DNA from: Bacillus cereus ATCC 14579
GTDB taxonomy: Bacteria > Bacillota > Bacilli > Bacillales > Bacillaceae_G
Length of the DNA: 64,000 nucleotides
Direction: 5' to 3'
Assembly (NCBI RefSeq): GCF_000007825.1
Contig: NC_004722.1
Span: 1,094,501 to 1,158,500, forward strand
This document shows, one piece after another, positions 52,075-61,643 of this stretch (within the stretch, counting starts at the first letter, position 1; each line of letters opens with the position of its first letter). The notes under the pieces are model-generated. The model had not been told where the DNA came from. It saw only the letters and a program-made list of their open reading frames with translations, and searched no databases. The position numbers were made by a program, and so were the translations under genes.

Positions 52075-54675
52075 ATGGACTTAAATCAAATGACAACAAA
52101 AACACAAGAGGCGATTATGAGTGCCCAATCTTTAGCGGTATCTCATCATCACCAAGAGGTGGATACTGTTCATCTATTACTTGCATTATTAGAAGAGCAA
52201 GATGGATTAGCAGTACGTATATTTCAAAAAATGAATGTTGATATAGAAGCATTAAAGCAAGGTGCTGAAAGTTTAATTAAAAAGAAACCTTCTGTAACGG
52301 GGAGCGGTGCAGAAGTTGGGAAATTGTATGTAACGAGCGCTCTGCAACAACTTCTTGTAAGAGCAGGAAAAGAAGCAGAAAAACTGCAGGATGATTACAT
52401 TTCAGTAGAACATGTATTGCTTGCTTTTTCTGAAGAAAAAGGCGATATAAATCAATTATTTACAAGATTGCATATTACGAAAGATAACTTATTACAGTCT
52501 TTAATGACAGTTCGGGGGAATCAAAGAGTGACGAGTCAAAATCCAGAAGCAACTTATGAAGCGTTAGAAAAATATGGCCGTGATTTAGTGGCGGAAGTGA
52601 GAGCAGGGAAAATCGATCCTGTAATCGGCCGTGATAGTGAAATACGACGTGTAATTCGTATTCTTTCACGTAAAACGAAAAACAATCCTGTTTTAATTGG
52701 GGAGCCAGGTGTTGGTAAAACAGCAATCGTTGAAGGGCTAGCACAGCGTATCGTGAAAAAGGATGTACCTGAAGGATTGAAAGATAGAACGATTTTTGCG
52801 TTAGATATGAGTGCGCTCGTAGCAGGTGCGAAATTCCGTGGTGAGTTCGAAGAGCGTCTGCAAGCTGTATTAAATGAAATTAAAAAGAGTGAAGGACGCA
52901 TTTTATTATTCATTGATGAACTTCATACAATAGTTGGAGCGGGTAAAACAGAGGGAGCCATGGATGCAGGAAATATGTTAAAACCGATGCTTGCGCGCGG
53001 TGAACTGCATTGTATCGGGGCGACGACGCTCGATGAATATCGCAAATATATTGAGAAAGATCCAGCGCTAGAAAGACGTTTCCAACAAGTATTAGCAGAA
53101 GAACCAACTGTTGAAGATACAATTTCCATTTTACGTGGATTAAAAGAACGCTTTGAAATTTATCACGGTGTAAATATTCATGACCGTGCGATTGTAGCAG
53201 CGTCAGTTTTATCAGATCGATATATTTCAGATCGCTTCTTACCCGATAAAGCAATTGACCTTGTTGATGAAGCGTGTGCAACAATTCGTACAGAAATTGA
53301 TTCTATGCCAACAGAATTAGATGAAGTAACGCGCCGCATTATGCAGCTGGAAATTGAAGAAGCGGCTCTTGGGAAAGAAACGGATCGTGGTAGCCAAGAG
53401 CGTCTAAAAACATTGCAACGTGAATTATCGGATTTAAAAGAAGTTGCAAGTGGCATGAGAGCGAAATGGGAGAAAGAAAAAGAAGACATTCACAAAGTTC
53501 GTGACTTACGTGAACATTTAGAACGTTTGCGTCGTGAATTAGAAGAAGCAGAAGGCAATTACGATTTAAATAAAGCAGCGGAACTTCGTCACGGGAAAAT
53601 TCCCGCAATTGAAAAAGAGTTAAAAGAAGCGGAAGAAATGGGCGCGCATAATAAACAAGAAAATCGTTTATTACGTGAGGAAGTAAGTGAAGAAGAAATT
53701 GCAGATATTGTTTCACGCTGGACTGGTATTCCTGTTGCGAAACTCGTGGAAGGTGAACGCGAGAAATTATTACGCTTAGAGCAAATCTTATCAGAGCGTG
53801 TCATCGGACAAGAGGAAGCAGTAAGCTTAGTGTCAGACGCAGTTCTTCGTGCTCGCGCTGGTATTAAAGATCCGAACCGCCCGATTGGTTCTTTCATCTT
53901 CTTAGGACCAACAGGTGTTGGTAAAACAGAACTTGCAAAAACGTTAGCCCAGTCTTTATTCGATAGTGAAGAGCAAATGATTCGCATTGACATGTCTGAG
54001 TATATGGAAAAACACGCCGTGTCTCGCTTAATTGGTGCACCTCCTGGATATGTAGGATATGAAGAAGGCGGTCAATTAACAGAAGCGGTAAGACGTAAAC
54101 CATATTCCGTTGTTTTATTAGATGAAATTGAAAAAGCACATCCAGAAGTATTCAACATTTTATTACAAATGTTAGATGATGGACGCATTACAGATTCGCA
54201 AGGTCGTACAGTGGACTTTAAAAATACAGTTATTATTATGACTTCAAATATTGGATCTGCTCATTTACTAGATGGATTAGAAGAAGATGGTTCCATTAAA
54301 GAGGAATCAAGAGACCTTGTAATGGGGCAATTAAGAGGACATTTCCGCCCTGAATTTTTAAACCGTGTGGATGAAATTATTTTATTCAAACCTCTTACAA
54401 CGAATGAAATTAAAGGCATTGTTGATAAAATTGTAAAAGAACTACAAGGTCGTCTAGCTGACCGTCACATTACAGTAGAATTAACAGATGCAGCAAAAGA
54501 ATTTGTTGTGGAAGCAGGTTTCGACCCAATGTACGGAGCTCGTCCATTAAAACGATACGTACAGCGTCAAGTGGAAACGAAATTAGCACGAGAATTAATT
54601 GCAGGAACAATTACTGATAATAGTCACGTAGTTGTTGATGTAGAAAATAACGAGTTAGTCGTTCATGTGAAATAA
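52075..54675 (+). CDS. clpB: ATP-dependent disaggregase ClpB
   Basis: 866 aa from the ATG at 52075 behind TGGAGG. N-terminal Clp repeat domain, AAA+ module 1 (GEPGVGKTA, then AGAKFRGEFEERL), a ~120-residue coiled-coil middle domain (~410-530) which separates ClpB from ClpC, and AAA+ module 2 (GPTGVGKTE). The ClpP-binding loop is absent. Works with DnaK to dissolve protein aggregates. Under CtsR control as the operator shows. Confidence 0.97.
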   Translation: MDLNQMTTKTQEAIMSAQSLAVSHHHQEVDTVHLLLALLEEQDGLAVRIFQKMNVDIEALKQGAESLIKKKPSVTGSGAEVGKLYVTSALQQLLVRAGKEAEKLQDDYISVEHVLLAFSEEKGDINQLFTRLHITKDNLLQSLMTVRGNQRVTSQNPEATYEALEKYGRDLVAEVRAGKIDPVIGRDSEIRRVIRILSRKTKNNPVLIGEPGVGKTAIVEGLAQRIVKKDVPEGLKDRTIFALDMSALVAGAKFRGEFEERLQAVLNEIKKSEGRILLFIDELHTIVGAGKTEGAMDAGNMLKPMLARGELHCIGATTLDEYRKYIEKDPALERRFQQVLAEEPTVEDTISILRGLKERFEIYHGVNIHDRAIVAASVLSDRYISDRFLPDKAIDLVDEACATIRTEIDSMPTELDEVTRRIMQLEIEEAALGKETDRGSQERLKTLQRELSDLKEVASGMRAKWEKEKEDIHKVRDLREHLERLRRELEEAEGNYDLNKAAELRHGKIPAIEKELKEAEEMGAHNKQENRLLREEVSEEEIADIVSRWTGIPVAKLVEGEREKLLRLEQILSERVIGQEEAVSLVSDAVLRARAGIKDPNRPIGSFIFLGPTGVGKTELAKTLAQSLFDSEEQMIRIDMSEYMEKHAVSRLIGAPPGYVGYEEGGQLTEAVRRKPYSVVLLDEIEKAHPEVFNILLQMLDDGRITDSQGRTVDFKNTVIIMTSNIGSAHLLDGLEEDGSIKEESRDLVMGQLRGHFRPEFLNRVDEIILFKPLTTNEIKGIVDKIVKELQGRLADRHITVELTDAAKEFVVEAGFDPMYGARPLKRYVQRQVETKLARELIAGTITDNSHVVVDVENNELVVHVK

Positions 54676-54680
54676 AAATA

Positions 54681-54714
54681 AAAAAGAGTTCGGATAAAAT
54701 CCGGACTCTTTTTT
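54681..54714. terminator. Bidirectional terminator after clpB
   Basis: AAAAAGAGTTCGGAT/ATCCGGACTCTTTTT with AAA loop. Confidence 0.9.
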
Positions 54715-54896
54715 TAGTGTTGTTCTACTGGCTCGTTTGGAATTGCAGCTGAAATTGCTAGTACTAACACAGCAAGAACAACTGAGAAAATAGACGCTTG
54801 GTTAAAGTCGTATGTACCGCCAGTCATAGAGCCGATTACATAGCTCATCATATGTACAAGTAAGAACGACCAAATTAATGCCCAAATGAAACGCAT
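54714..54896 (-). CDS. yjzD: YjzD-type (DUF2929) small membrane protein
   Basis: 60 aa with two membrane segments (~3-24 and ~35-52); sequence RFIWALIWSFLLVHMMSYVI fits the DUF2929 family, which in B. subtilis is YjzD in the same neighbourhood. Ribosome site GAGGTG. Function unknown. Confidence 0.85.
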   Translation of the reverse strand: MRFIWALIWSFLLVHMMSYVIGSMTGGTYDFNQASIFSVVLAVLVLAISAAIPNEPVEQH

Positions 54897-55052
54897 ATTT
54901 TACACCTCTATTCGTTCAATCTGTCCTTATTGTAACACAATTGAAAAAAGAATATAGAAAAATATTTGTAGATTTTTCAACGCAAATTTGCATTCCGTTC
55001 ATACATTATAAAAGAGTGGTTTTATATGTTTAGAAAATAAGGCGGGGGAAAA

Positions 55053-55787
55053 ATGAGTATTACGGAACGTTTTTTTTACTTAGAAAAAGAACCATGTGTC
55101 ATTTATTTACCGGAGAAGCCAAATGGATTTTCTGTTATGCTCCTCGGTGATTATAACTACTTTATTGAGAATGGTACAAGTTTATGGACACAGCATGCGG
55201 GTAGATCTTATTTTTTACATGGCCTTATTGAGCAAGGCTACACAGTCTTTTCTTCTAATTTATACGGAAGACATTGGGGAAACGACCAATCTGTTCGTCT
55301 AGCGAAACGTTTATATGACGTTGTGTTGAGAAAAGAGACATTGAATGCGAAAATGCACATTATGGCAGATGGTATGGGAGCACTTGTAGCACTCGAAATG
55401 ATGAACAAATACCCTGAGTGTATACGCTCTGTCATTATGTTAAATCCGTGTTTAGATTTACCAGAATATGTGGAGTTTGAGAAAGAGCATAAGTTTTTTT
55501 ACAAGAGACTCGTGAAGGAATTAAGTTTGGCGTATGATGCCAAAGAAGAAGAATTAGAATCAAAAATAAATAAGAAATCATTTACGCTTCTTCCATCTTG
55601 TGTACCTGTTAAAATTTTCGTATCAACACAAGAAAAAAGAGGAAGAAAACAGCAGTTGCGTAGATATGAGAAAATGAGGCAACTAAATCAATGTGATACT
55701 TCTGTCTTGTTCCATCTGCAAGATGTGAAATATAAAATGGTTAGGCAAACGACCGATTTCTTTAAAAAATATGAAGAAGAATTATGA
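55053..55787 (+). CDS. yjaU: Alpha/beta-hydrolase-like protein (YjaU)
   Basis: 244 aa. The first half shows an alpha/beta-hydrolase layout (HAGRSYFLHGLIEQGYTVFSSNLYGRHWGN, then MHIMADGMGALVALEMMNKYPECIRSVIMLNPC). At the nucleophile elbow G-x-S-x-G the sequence is ADGMGA, so Ser is replaced by Asp or shifted; activity is uncertain. Followed by a yjaV-type gene after 56 bp, as in B. subtilis. Confidence 0.75.
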   Translation: MSITERFFYLEKEPCVIYLPEKPNGFSVMLLGDYNYFIENGTSLWTQHAGRSYFLHGLIEQGYTVFSSNLYGRHWGNDQSVRLAKRLYDVVLRKETLNAKMHIMADGMGALVALEMMNKYPECIRSVIMLNPCLDLPEYVEFEKEHKFFYKRLVKELSLAYDAKEEELESKINKKSFTLLPSCVPVKIFVSTQEKRGRKQQLRRYEKMRQLNQCDTSVLFHLQDVKYKMVRQTTDFFKKYEEEL

Positions 55788-55843
55788 AGCTCCCATATAC
55801 ATAAATGAGGAGCTATTTGTTTCAGAGGGAAAGGGTTGGTGGT

Positions 55844-56689
55844 ATGGAACGCGTGCTAATTGTAGGTGCACTTACGTTTGTAGGTTATCACCTTGTAAAT
55901 AAAATGATTGCAGAAGAAGTGGAAGTATATGGTCTTGATTTTGATGAATTCGATAGTATGACGAAAATTAATGAAGAGAAGTTATTATTAATTGGGCGAA
56001 ATGCATTATTTACGTATTATTCGATAAGAGATGAAGATGGATGGAGATCGGTTGAGGAAGAGAGATTCGATACTGTTTACTTTTGCTTATATGAGCCAAA
56101 TCAGCAAAGTGGATTTCGGAATGAAAGAGTCATATTACAATATTTAAAGCGAATTATAAGAATGTGTGAAGAACAAAAAGTGAAGTTAAATTTAATTTCT
56201 TCTATTGAAGTAGGCAGTACAGATGAATCCGAAAATAAGCGACTATTTTTGAAAGTAGAAGAAGGATTGAAAAAAGGGAATTTACAATATAGTGTATTTC
56301 GAGTTCCAACATTATATGGACCGTGGCAACCGTCCTTTATGATGTTTCATCAGCTTATTTTATCAGAATTAGGTGAAAAAGAGTGCCGTTGTACGATTGA
56401 GGAAAAGGGGAATGATTTACTTTACGTTGAAGATGTATGTGAATACTTATGGGAAAATGGAACGAACGGGGCGCATCTTGGTATATACAATTTACTTAGT
56501 GGTAAACAGTCATTATGGGAAAAAGGTATGAATCTTTTACGCGCGGATGATAAAGTAAATAAAAATAATAACGAAGTAAGAGATGAGGCTATCGAGGTAA
56601 TTTCAATAAAAAGAAATACTCCGTTAGAATACGGTTTAAATAAGCAACTGGCACACATGAAAAAATATAAAGAGTTATACGAAGGGTAG
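55844..56689 (+). CDS. yjaV: NAD-dependent epimerase-like protein (YjaV)
   Basis: 281 aa from the ATG at 55844 (AAAGGG 8 nt upstream). Rossmann-type start RVLIVGALTFVGYHLVNKM replaces the normal GGxGFxG by GALTFVG, so cofactor binding may be weakened. Later blocks (FRVPTLYGPWQP and LLYVEDVCEYLW) are as in extended SDR epimerases, but the YxxxK catalytic pair is not evident. Likely co-transcribed with yjaU and perhaps comZ. Confidence 0.75.
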   Translation: MERVLIVGALTFVGYHLVNKMIAEEVEVYGLDFDEFDSMTKINEEKLLLIGRNALFTYYSIRDEDGWRSVEEERFDTVYFCLYEPNQQSGFRNERVILQYLKRIIRMCEEQKVKLNLISSIEVGSTDESENKRLFLKVEEGLKKGNLQYSVFRVPTLYGPWQPSFMMFHQLILSELGEKECRCTIEEKGNDLLYVEDVCEYLWENGTNGAHLGIYNLLSGKQSLWEKGMNLLRADDKVNKNNNEVRDEAIEVISIKRNTPLEYGLNKQLAHMKKYKELYEG

Positions 56690-56743
56690 TACGCGTGTTA
56701 CACTATTGTATGTGAAAGTTTTAATGGAGAGGAAGAGCATAAT

Positions 56744-56920
56744 ATGAACGAAAAAAGCATGCAGTTTTTACAAATCGCAATGAAGCATTTACCGGAAGCA
56801 AAGGCAATTTTAGATGATAATGGAATTGCACTTGATATGGAGAAGGCACAGCCGGTGTTAGAGTTGTTAATGAAAGTTATGAACGAGGCCTATGAGCTCG
56901 GGAAAGCAGATAAAGAATAA
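56744..56920 (+). CDS. comZ: ComG operon repressor ComZ
   Basis: 58 aa: MNEKSMQFLQIAMKHLPEAK, then AILDDNGIALDMEKAQ and a C-terminal leucine-zipper-like LELLMKVMNEAYELGKADKE. Length, start pattern and position before fabH match ComZ, which in B. subtilis lowers comG transcription. Ribosome site GGAGAGGAAG. Its last codons (GKADKE and stop) begin a ~159 bp tandem repeat array that follows. Confidence 0.88.
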   Translation: MNEKSMQFLQIAMKHLPEAKAILDDNGIALDMEKAQPVLELLMKVMNEAYELGKADKE

Positions 56921-57480
56921 AAAGAATAAAAAGCATCTTTTTAAGATGGAAGAGAGGCCCGAACCGTGGATAGAAGCGGTCAGGGCCTTTTTTATTCTCG
57001 CCTGGGGGAAAACCAGAGATATGAAGAGGATAAAGGAAAAGTAGTGAGGAGAACTCTCTAGTTTAGAAGGAAAGCAGATGAAGAATAAAAAGCATCTTTT
57101 TAGATGGAAGAGAGGCCCGAACCGTGGATAGAAGCGGTCAGGGCCTTTTTTATTCTCGCCTGGGGGAAAACCAGAGATATGAAGAGGATAAAGGAAAAGT
57201 AGTGAGGAGAACTCTCTAGTTTAGAAGGAAAGCAGATAAAGAATAAAAAGCATCTTTTTAAGATGGAAGAGAGGCCCGAACCGTGGATAGAAGCGGTCAG
57301 GGCCTTTTTTATTCTTGCCTGGTGGAAAACCAGAGATATGAAGAGGATAAAGGAAAAGTAGTGAGGAGAACTCTCTAGTTTAGAAGGAAAGCAGATAAAG
57401 AATAAAAAAGCATCTTTTTAGATGAAAGAGAGGATCGAACTGTAAATAGAAGCGGTTTGAGTCTTTTTATATTTGAGAGG
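56901..57480 (+). repeat. Tandem array of ~159 bp units starting in the comZ 3' end
   Basis: Units begin with GGAAAGCAGATAAAGAATAA at 56901, 57069, 57227 and 57386 (spacing 168, 158, 159). The first three are nearly identical; the fourth is cut short and diverged. Units 1-3 each contain GGCCC-GA-ACCG ... CGGT-CA-GGGCC followed by TTTTTT (56956, 57114, 57273), a terminator-like hairpin. The array fills most of the gap 56921-57626 between comZ and fabH. Confidence 0.92.
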
Positions 57481-57553
57481 TATGTTTCCGTTTCTTTTAA
57501 TGAAAAATAACGTGAATAATGCGTTAGCTTTCTGTTTTATGCGAAATATATTC

Positions 57554-57599
57554 TAGACAAAAATACATTTATGTTTTAAAATTAGTACCAAGTCATAAT
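57554..57599 (+). promoter_or_regulatory. fabH promoter with FapR operator
   Basis: TAGACA (57554), 17 bp, TAAAAT (57577). ATTAGTACCAAGTCATAAT (57581-57599) matches the FapR consensus at 17 of 19 positions and covers the transcription start. Predicts malonyl-CoA-responsive control of the fab genes. Confidence 0.85.
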
Positions 57600-57626
57600 A
57601 ATTGATATAAAACGGAGGGCTGCGAT

Positions 57627-58559
57627 GTGAACGTGGGCATTTTAGGGATCGGAAGATATGTGCCAGAAAAAGTAGTCACAAATCACGATTTAGAGAAAAT
57701 AATGGAAACATCCGATGAATGGATTCGTACGAGAACGGGAATTGCAGAAAGACGCATTGCCGATGATACAATAGATACTTCATATATGGCCGTAGAGGCT
57801 TCTAAAAAAGCACTTGAAGATGCAGGAATTAGCGGAGAGGATATCGATCTTATTTTAGTAGCAACAGTAACACCAGATCGTGCTTTTCCAGCAGTTGCTT
57901 GTGTAATTCAAGAAGCAATAGGAGCGAAACATGCAGCCGCAATGGATTTAAGTGCAGCATGTGCTGGTTTTATGTACGGAATGATTACAGCGCAGCAATT
58001 TATTCAAACAGGAACGTATAAAAATGTATTAGTAGTTGGTAGTGATAAACTATCTAAAATTGTAGACTGGAACGATCGAAATACAGCAGTACTATTTGGA
58101 GACGGAGCCGGTGCTGTCGTAATGGGAGCTGTTTCAGAAGGTAAAGGCGTTCTATCTTTTGAATTAGGAGCAGACGGAAGTGGCGGCAAGCACCTTTATC
58201 AAGACGAGTATGTTATGATGAATGGCAGAGAAGTGTTTAAATTTGCCGTTCGTCAACTTGGTGATTCTTGTCTTCGCGTTTTAGATAAAGCTGGTCTTAC
58301 GAAAGAAGATGTGGATTTCTTAGTACCGCATCAAGCAAACATTCGTATTATGGAATCTGCAAGAGAGAGGTTAAATTTACCACAAGAAAAAATGAGTATG
58401 ACGATTGAGAAGTTCGGTAATACATCAGCTTCTTCAATTCCGATTGCAATGGTAGAGGAATTGCAAAACGGACGTATTCAAGACGGTGATTTAATTATAC
58501 TTGTTGGTTTTGGCGGCGGATTAACATGGGGAGCAGTCGCTCTTCGTTGGGGTAAATAA
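57627..58559 (+). CDS. fabH: 3-oxoacyl-ACP synthase III (KAS III)
   Basis: 310 aa, GTG start with GGAGG 8 nt before. Starts fatty acid synthesis by condensing acyl-CoA (branched in Bacillus) with malonyl-ACP. Catalytic triad Cys112 (SAACAGF), His in VPHQANIRI and Asn in GNTSASS. One of possibly two fabH genes in this group; gene order matches B. subtilis fabHA. FapR operator upstream. Confidence 0.95.
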   Translation: MNVGILGIGRYVPEKVVTNHDLEKIMETSDEWIRTRTGIAERRIADDTIDTSYMAVEASKKALEDAGISGEDIDLILVATVTPDRAFPAVACVIQEAIGAKHAAAMDLSAACAGFMYGMITAQQFIQTGTYKNVLVVGSDKLSKIVDWNDRNTAVLFGDGAGAVVMGAVSEGKGVLSFELGADGSGGKHLYQDEYVMMNGREVFKFAVRQLGDSCLRVLDKAGLTKEDVDFLVPHQANIRIMESARERLNLPQEKMSMTIEKFGNTSASSIPIAMVEELQNGRIQDGDLIILVGFGGGLTWGAVALRWGK

Positions 58560-58590
58560 GGACTGAGAGAAAAAAAGGAGTGTATTTTGT

Positions 58591-59829
58591 ATGGAAAAAA
58601 AGAGGGTCGTAATTACAGGACTAGGAGCTGTTACACCGGTCGGAACAGATGTTGAAACAGCGTGGGAAAACATTAAAAAGGGTGTATCTGGAATCGGGCG
58701 ACTTACAAGAATTGATCCAGAACTATTTCCAGCAAAAGTAGCAGCGGAAATTAACGACTTTGAAGTCGAGAAATATATTGATAAAAAAGAAGCGCGCCGT
58801 ATGGATCGCTTTACACAATATGCAGTGGCAGCAGCGAAAATGGCAGTTGCAGATGCAAAACTTGAAATTACAGAAGAAAACGGACCTCGAATTGGTGTAT
58901 GGATTGGATCTGGTATTGGCGGTATGGAAACATACGAAGAACAATTTAAGATTTTTACTGAGAAAGGCCCACGCCGCGTGAGCCCATTCTTCGTGCCGAT
59001 GATGATTCCAGATATGGCAGCAGGTCAAGTATCAATCGCAACAGGAGCAAAAGGAATTAACACTTGTTCTGTAACGGCTTGTGCATCTGGTGCAAACTCA
59101 ATTGGTGATGCATTTAAAGCAATTCAGCGTGGTGATGCTGATGCAATGATTACAGGCGGAGCAGAAGCGCCGCTAACAAGTATGGCATTCGCAGGATTTA
59201 GCTCAGCGAAAGCATTAACATTTAATGAAGACCCAGCAACGGCTTGCCGTCCATTTGATAAAAACCGTAGCGGTTTCGTAATGGGTGAAGGCTCAGGTAT
59301 TCTAATTCTTGAAGAATTAGAGCACGCATTAGCACGCGGTGCTCACATTTACGCGGAAATTGCGGGTTATGGTGCAACTGGAGATGCATTCCATATTACA
59401 ATGCCTGCTCCTGGTGGGGAAGGCGGAGTGCGTGCAATGCGTCAAGCTTTAGCTGATGCAGGCCTACAGCCAGAAGATATTGATTACATTAATGCGCACG
59501 GTACAAGTACTGATGCGAATGAAAAATATGAAACGATGGCAATTAAAGAAACTTTCGGTGAGCACGCGTATAAAGTAGCAATTAGCTCAACGAAATCAAT
59601 GACAGGTCACTTATTAGGAGCAGCTGGTGCTGTTGAAGCGATTTTCTCTATTAAATCAATTACAGACGGAGTAATTCCTCCAACAATTAACTATGAGACA
59701 CCAGATCCAGAATGTGACTTAGATTACGTCCCAAATCAAGCGAGACACCAAGAAGTAAATGCAGTATTAAGTAACTCATTAGGATTTGGTGGTCATAACG
59801 CAGTGTTAGTATTTAAATCGTATAAATAA
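58591..59829 (+). CDS. fabF: 3-oxoacyl-ACP synthase II (KAS II)
   Basis: 412 aa. Elongating condensing enzyme. Cys164 in TACASGANS is the acyl carrier; His residues in INAHGTSTDAN and KSMTGHLLGAAGA complete the Cys-His-His triad; glycine-rich end LSNSLGFGGHNA. 31 bp after fabH with its own AAAAAAGGAG site; co-transcribed and FapR controlled. Confidence 0.96.
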   Translation: MEKKRVVITGLGAVTPVGTDVETAWENIKKGVSGIGRLTRIDPELFPAKVAAEINDFEVEKYIDKKEARRMDRFTQYAVAAAKMAVADAKLEITEENGPRIGVWIGSGIGGMETYEEQFKIFTEKGPRRVSPFFVPMMIPDMAAGQVSIATGAKGINTCSVTACASGANSIGDAFKAIQRGDADAMITGGAEAPLTSMAFAGFSSAKALTFNEDPATACRPFDKNRSGFVMGEGSGILILEELEHALARGAHIYAEIAGYGATGDAFHITMPAPGGEGGVRAMRQALADAGLQPEDIDYINAHGTSTDANEKYETMAIKETFGEHAYKVAISSTKSMTGHLLGAAGAVEAIFSIKSITDGVIPPTINYETPDPECDLDYVPNQARHQEVNAVLSNSLGFGGHNAVLVFKSYK

Positions 59830-59841
59830 TCGATGAAATAA

Positions 59842-59875
59842 GGAGTTTTTTCGCAATAGATTGCGAAAAAACTCC
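59842..59875 (+). terminator. Intrinsic terminator of fabHF operon
   Basis: GGAGTTTTTTCGCAAT pairs perfectly with ATTGCGAAAAAACTCC, short loop; downstream only moderately T-rich. Confidence 0.8.
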
Positions 59876-59936
59876 CTTATTTATTTTTACGCCTTTTTCT
59901 CCTGTAGCATATACATAAGAAAAAGGAGGGATAAAG

Positions 59937-60725
59937 ATGGGGATTGTTGAAACAGCTGAATGGTTACATTTATATTATGGACGGCCAGAAAAACTTTGTG
60001 AGAAATTTACGAAGTATATTCCGTTGCCAAAAGAAAGGTTGTATCGCTTTTTAATTTCAAAAGGGATGTATCGCCCGATCATGCGCGGAGAAAAGGAAAT
60101 TAAAGAATTAGAAGAAAAGGAAATTTGGAAAGAATTGAGCCTGGAGTATGATAAACTGAAAAATTGGTTAAAAGGTCCAGATGTCCCTGTCTTTATTTTA
60201 TTATCAGATTCCTATAATCAAACTGTACAAGAAGAGTATAACGGTAGGGCTGGATTATCTATGCGTCATGTTATTTTCTTATTCGTATGTGGGCGGAATT
60301 CGGTAGAAGAATTAAAAGTGTTATTGGCGCATGAATATCATCACATATGCAGGTTACATCAAATTGAGACGAAAGAAACAGAATATACATTACTTGATAC
60401 GATGATTATGGAAGGGCTAGCGGAACAAGCAGTAACAGAAAGGTATACAGAAAAAAACAATGCACCGTGGACGGCGTATCTTTCAAAAGAAGAGGCTGTT
60501 TATTATTGGAAAAATGTTGTACATGAAAGAATAAGTATAAAACGAGGAACAAGGGAACATGACATCTTATTAAATGGCTTTCACTCTTATCCGAAGATGC
60601 TTGGCTATGCGCTTGGATTTCATATTGTCAAAGATTGTGTAACTTTGGAAGGAGAAGATACACTTTCTTTATTATCTATAGATGCAAAAGAAATATTGAA
60701 TAAAGCAAATACATTTCATATATAA
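59937..60725 (+). CDS. DUF2268-type putative zinc protease
   Basis: 262 aa with strong ribosome site AAAAGGAGGG. Zinc motif H132-E133-Y-H-H136 in VLLAHEYHHICRLHQ, then a Glu-rich EGLAEQAV that may give the third ligand, as in DUF2268 proteins. Residues 1-90 are a charged helical domain. No signal peptide, so cytoplasmic. Substrate unknown. Confidence 0.83.
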   Translation: MGIVETAEWLHLYYGRPEKLCEKFTKYIPLPKERLYRFLISKGMYRPIMRGEKEIKELEEKEIWKELSLEYDKLKNWLKGPDVPVFILLSDSYNQTVQEEYNGRAGLSMRHVIFLFVCGRNSVEELKVLLAHEYHHICRLHQIETKETEYTLLDTMIMEGLAEQAVTERYTEKNNAPWTAYLSKEEAVYYWKNVVHERISIKRGTREHDILLNGFHSYPKMLGYALGFHIVKDCVTLEGEDTLSLLSIDAKEILNKANTFHI

Positions 60726-60757
60726 AAAAACAGGAATTCTATTTCCTGTTTTTTTAG
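60724..60757 (+). terminator. Intrinsic terminator of the DUF2268 gene
   Basis: AACAGGAA/TTTCCTGTT with TTCTA loop, then TTTTT. Confidence 0.85.
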
Positions 60758-60868
60758 TATTAATAGAAGAAAAAATAATAATTAGAATATATTTCCTCAA
60801 GTGGAATAAAGTTAAGCAAAAATGAACATAATGATTGGTACAAACAGTAGTGAAGTGAGGGGTAGTGA

Positions 60869-61615
60869 ATGTTATATCTACATGATGTATGGGTAAATTG
60901 GTTTGAAGGTGAAGAAAATGGGTATAACGTTTGTCATTTTTACGAATGGCGGAAAGATGATACGATTGAGCTATTAGATCAAGTGCCATTATTAAAAGTA
61001 GATGCCACATTATATCATTACATCGAGAACGAATTGTTAGAGCTTCCGCAAAAAATGCTGAAGACGTACATCATAAGGCTTATATTCGTAAAAATCATGA
61101 ACGTTTGCAGCAAGAGTATTGCTTTGTTGTTACAGAATGGAAAAGGAATTATTGCGATTGACACAATTGGTTACAATGTACCAATTCGCAAAAGTAGACT
61201 TATACCACGTCAAGAGCAGATGGTATATGAGATGGTAGAAAACGTACAAGCAGAAAAGTATGAGTTCCAAGTAGAAGAAACAGAAAAAGAACATCATATT
61301 TTATCACCATCGCCTTTCATTATGAATGGCTTGACTCGTAAAGAAAGACAGCTAAAACAATTATTATTTATGGCGTTAGATCAATTACATACAACGAAAA
61401 ACACAGCAGAAATTCGCTATTGGTTCACAGAGTGGGATCCATCAGCATATGGAATGGTTCAACATATGGAATTTGAAGATATTTGGGCTAAGCTGTATGA
61501 TGAAGCGAAAACAGGCTGGTCTGATAAGCACGAACAATTATGCGAGCGTCTCGTAAAAGGACAGCCATTTTTTGAAAAGTTATGGGAAATGGAAAATGAG
61601 CAAAAGGTAAATTAA
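60869..61615 (+). CDS. yjbA: YjbA-family (DUF3603) protein with an internally shifted segment
   Basis: 248 aa, family length. N-terminus LYLHDVWVNWFEGEENGYNV and C-terminal part (IIAIDTIGYNVPIRKSRLIPRQEQ) look normal. Residues ~65-90 read KTYIIRLIFVKIMNVC..., unlike a soluble protein; the neighbouring frame there reads EDVHHKAYIRKNHERLQQEY, far more convincing. A missing T near 61058 and an extra A near 61136 would explain it. So either two real compensating indels or two sequence errors. Function unknown. Terminator follows the stop. Confidence 0.85.
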   Translation: MLYLHDVWVNWFEGEENGYNVCHFYEWRKDDTIELLDQVPLLKVDATLYHYIENELLELPQKMLKTYIIRLIFVKIMNVCSKSIALLLQNGKGIIAIDTIGYNVPIRKSRLIPRQEQMVYEMVENVQAEKYEFQVEETEKEHHILSPSPFIMNGLTRKERQLKQLLFMALDQLHTTKNTAEIRYWFTEWDPSAYGMVQHMEFEDIWAKLYDEAKTGWSDKHEQLCERLVKGQPFFEKLWEMENEQKVN

Positions 61616-61643
61616 AAAACCGCCAATTGGCGGTTTTTTAATT
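61614..61643 (+). terminator. Intrinsic terminator of yjbA
   Basis: AAAAAACCGCCAATTGGCGGTTTTTT, perfect palindrome with T-tract. Confidence 0.88.
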
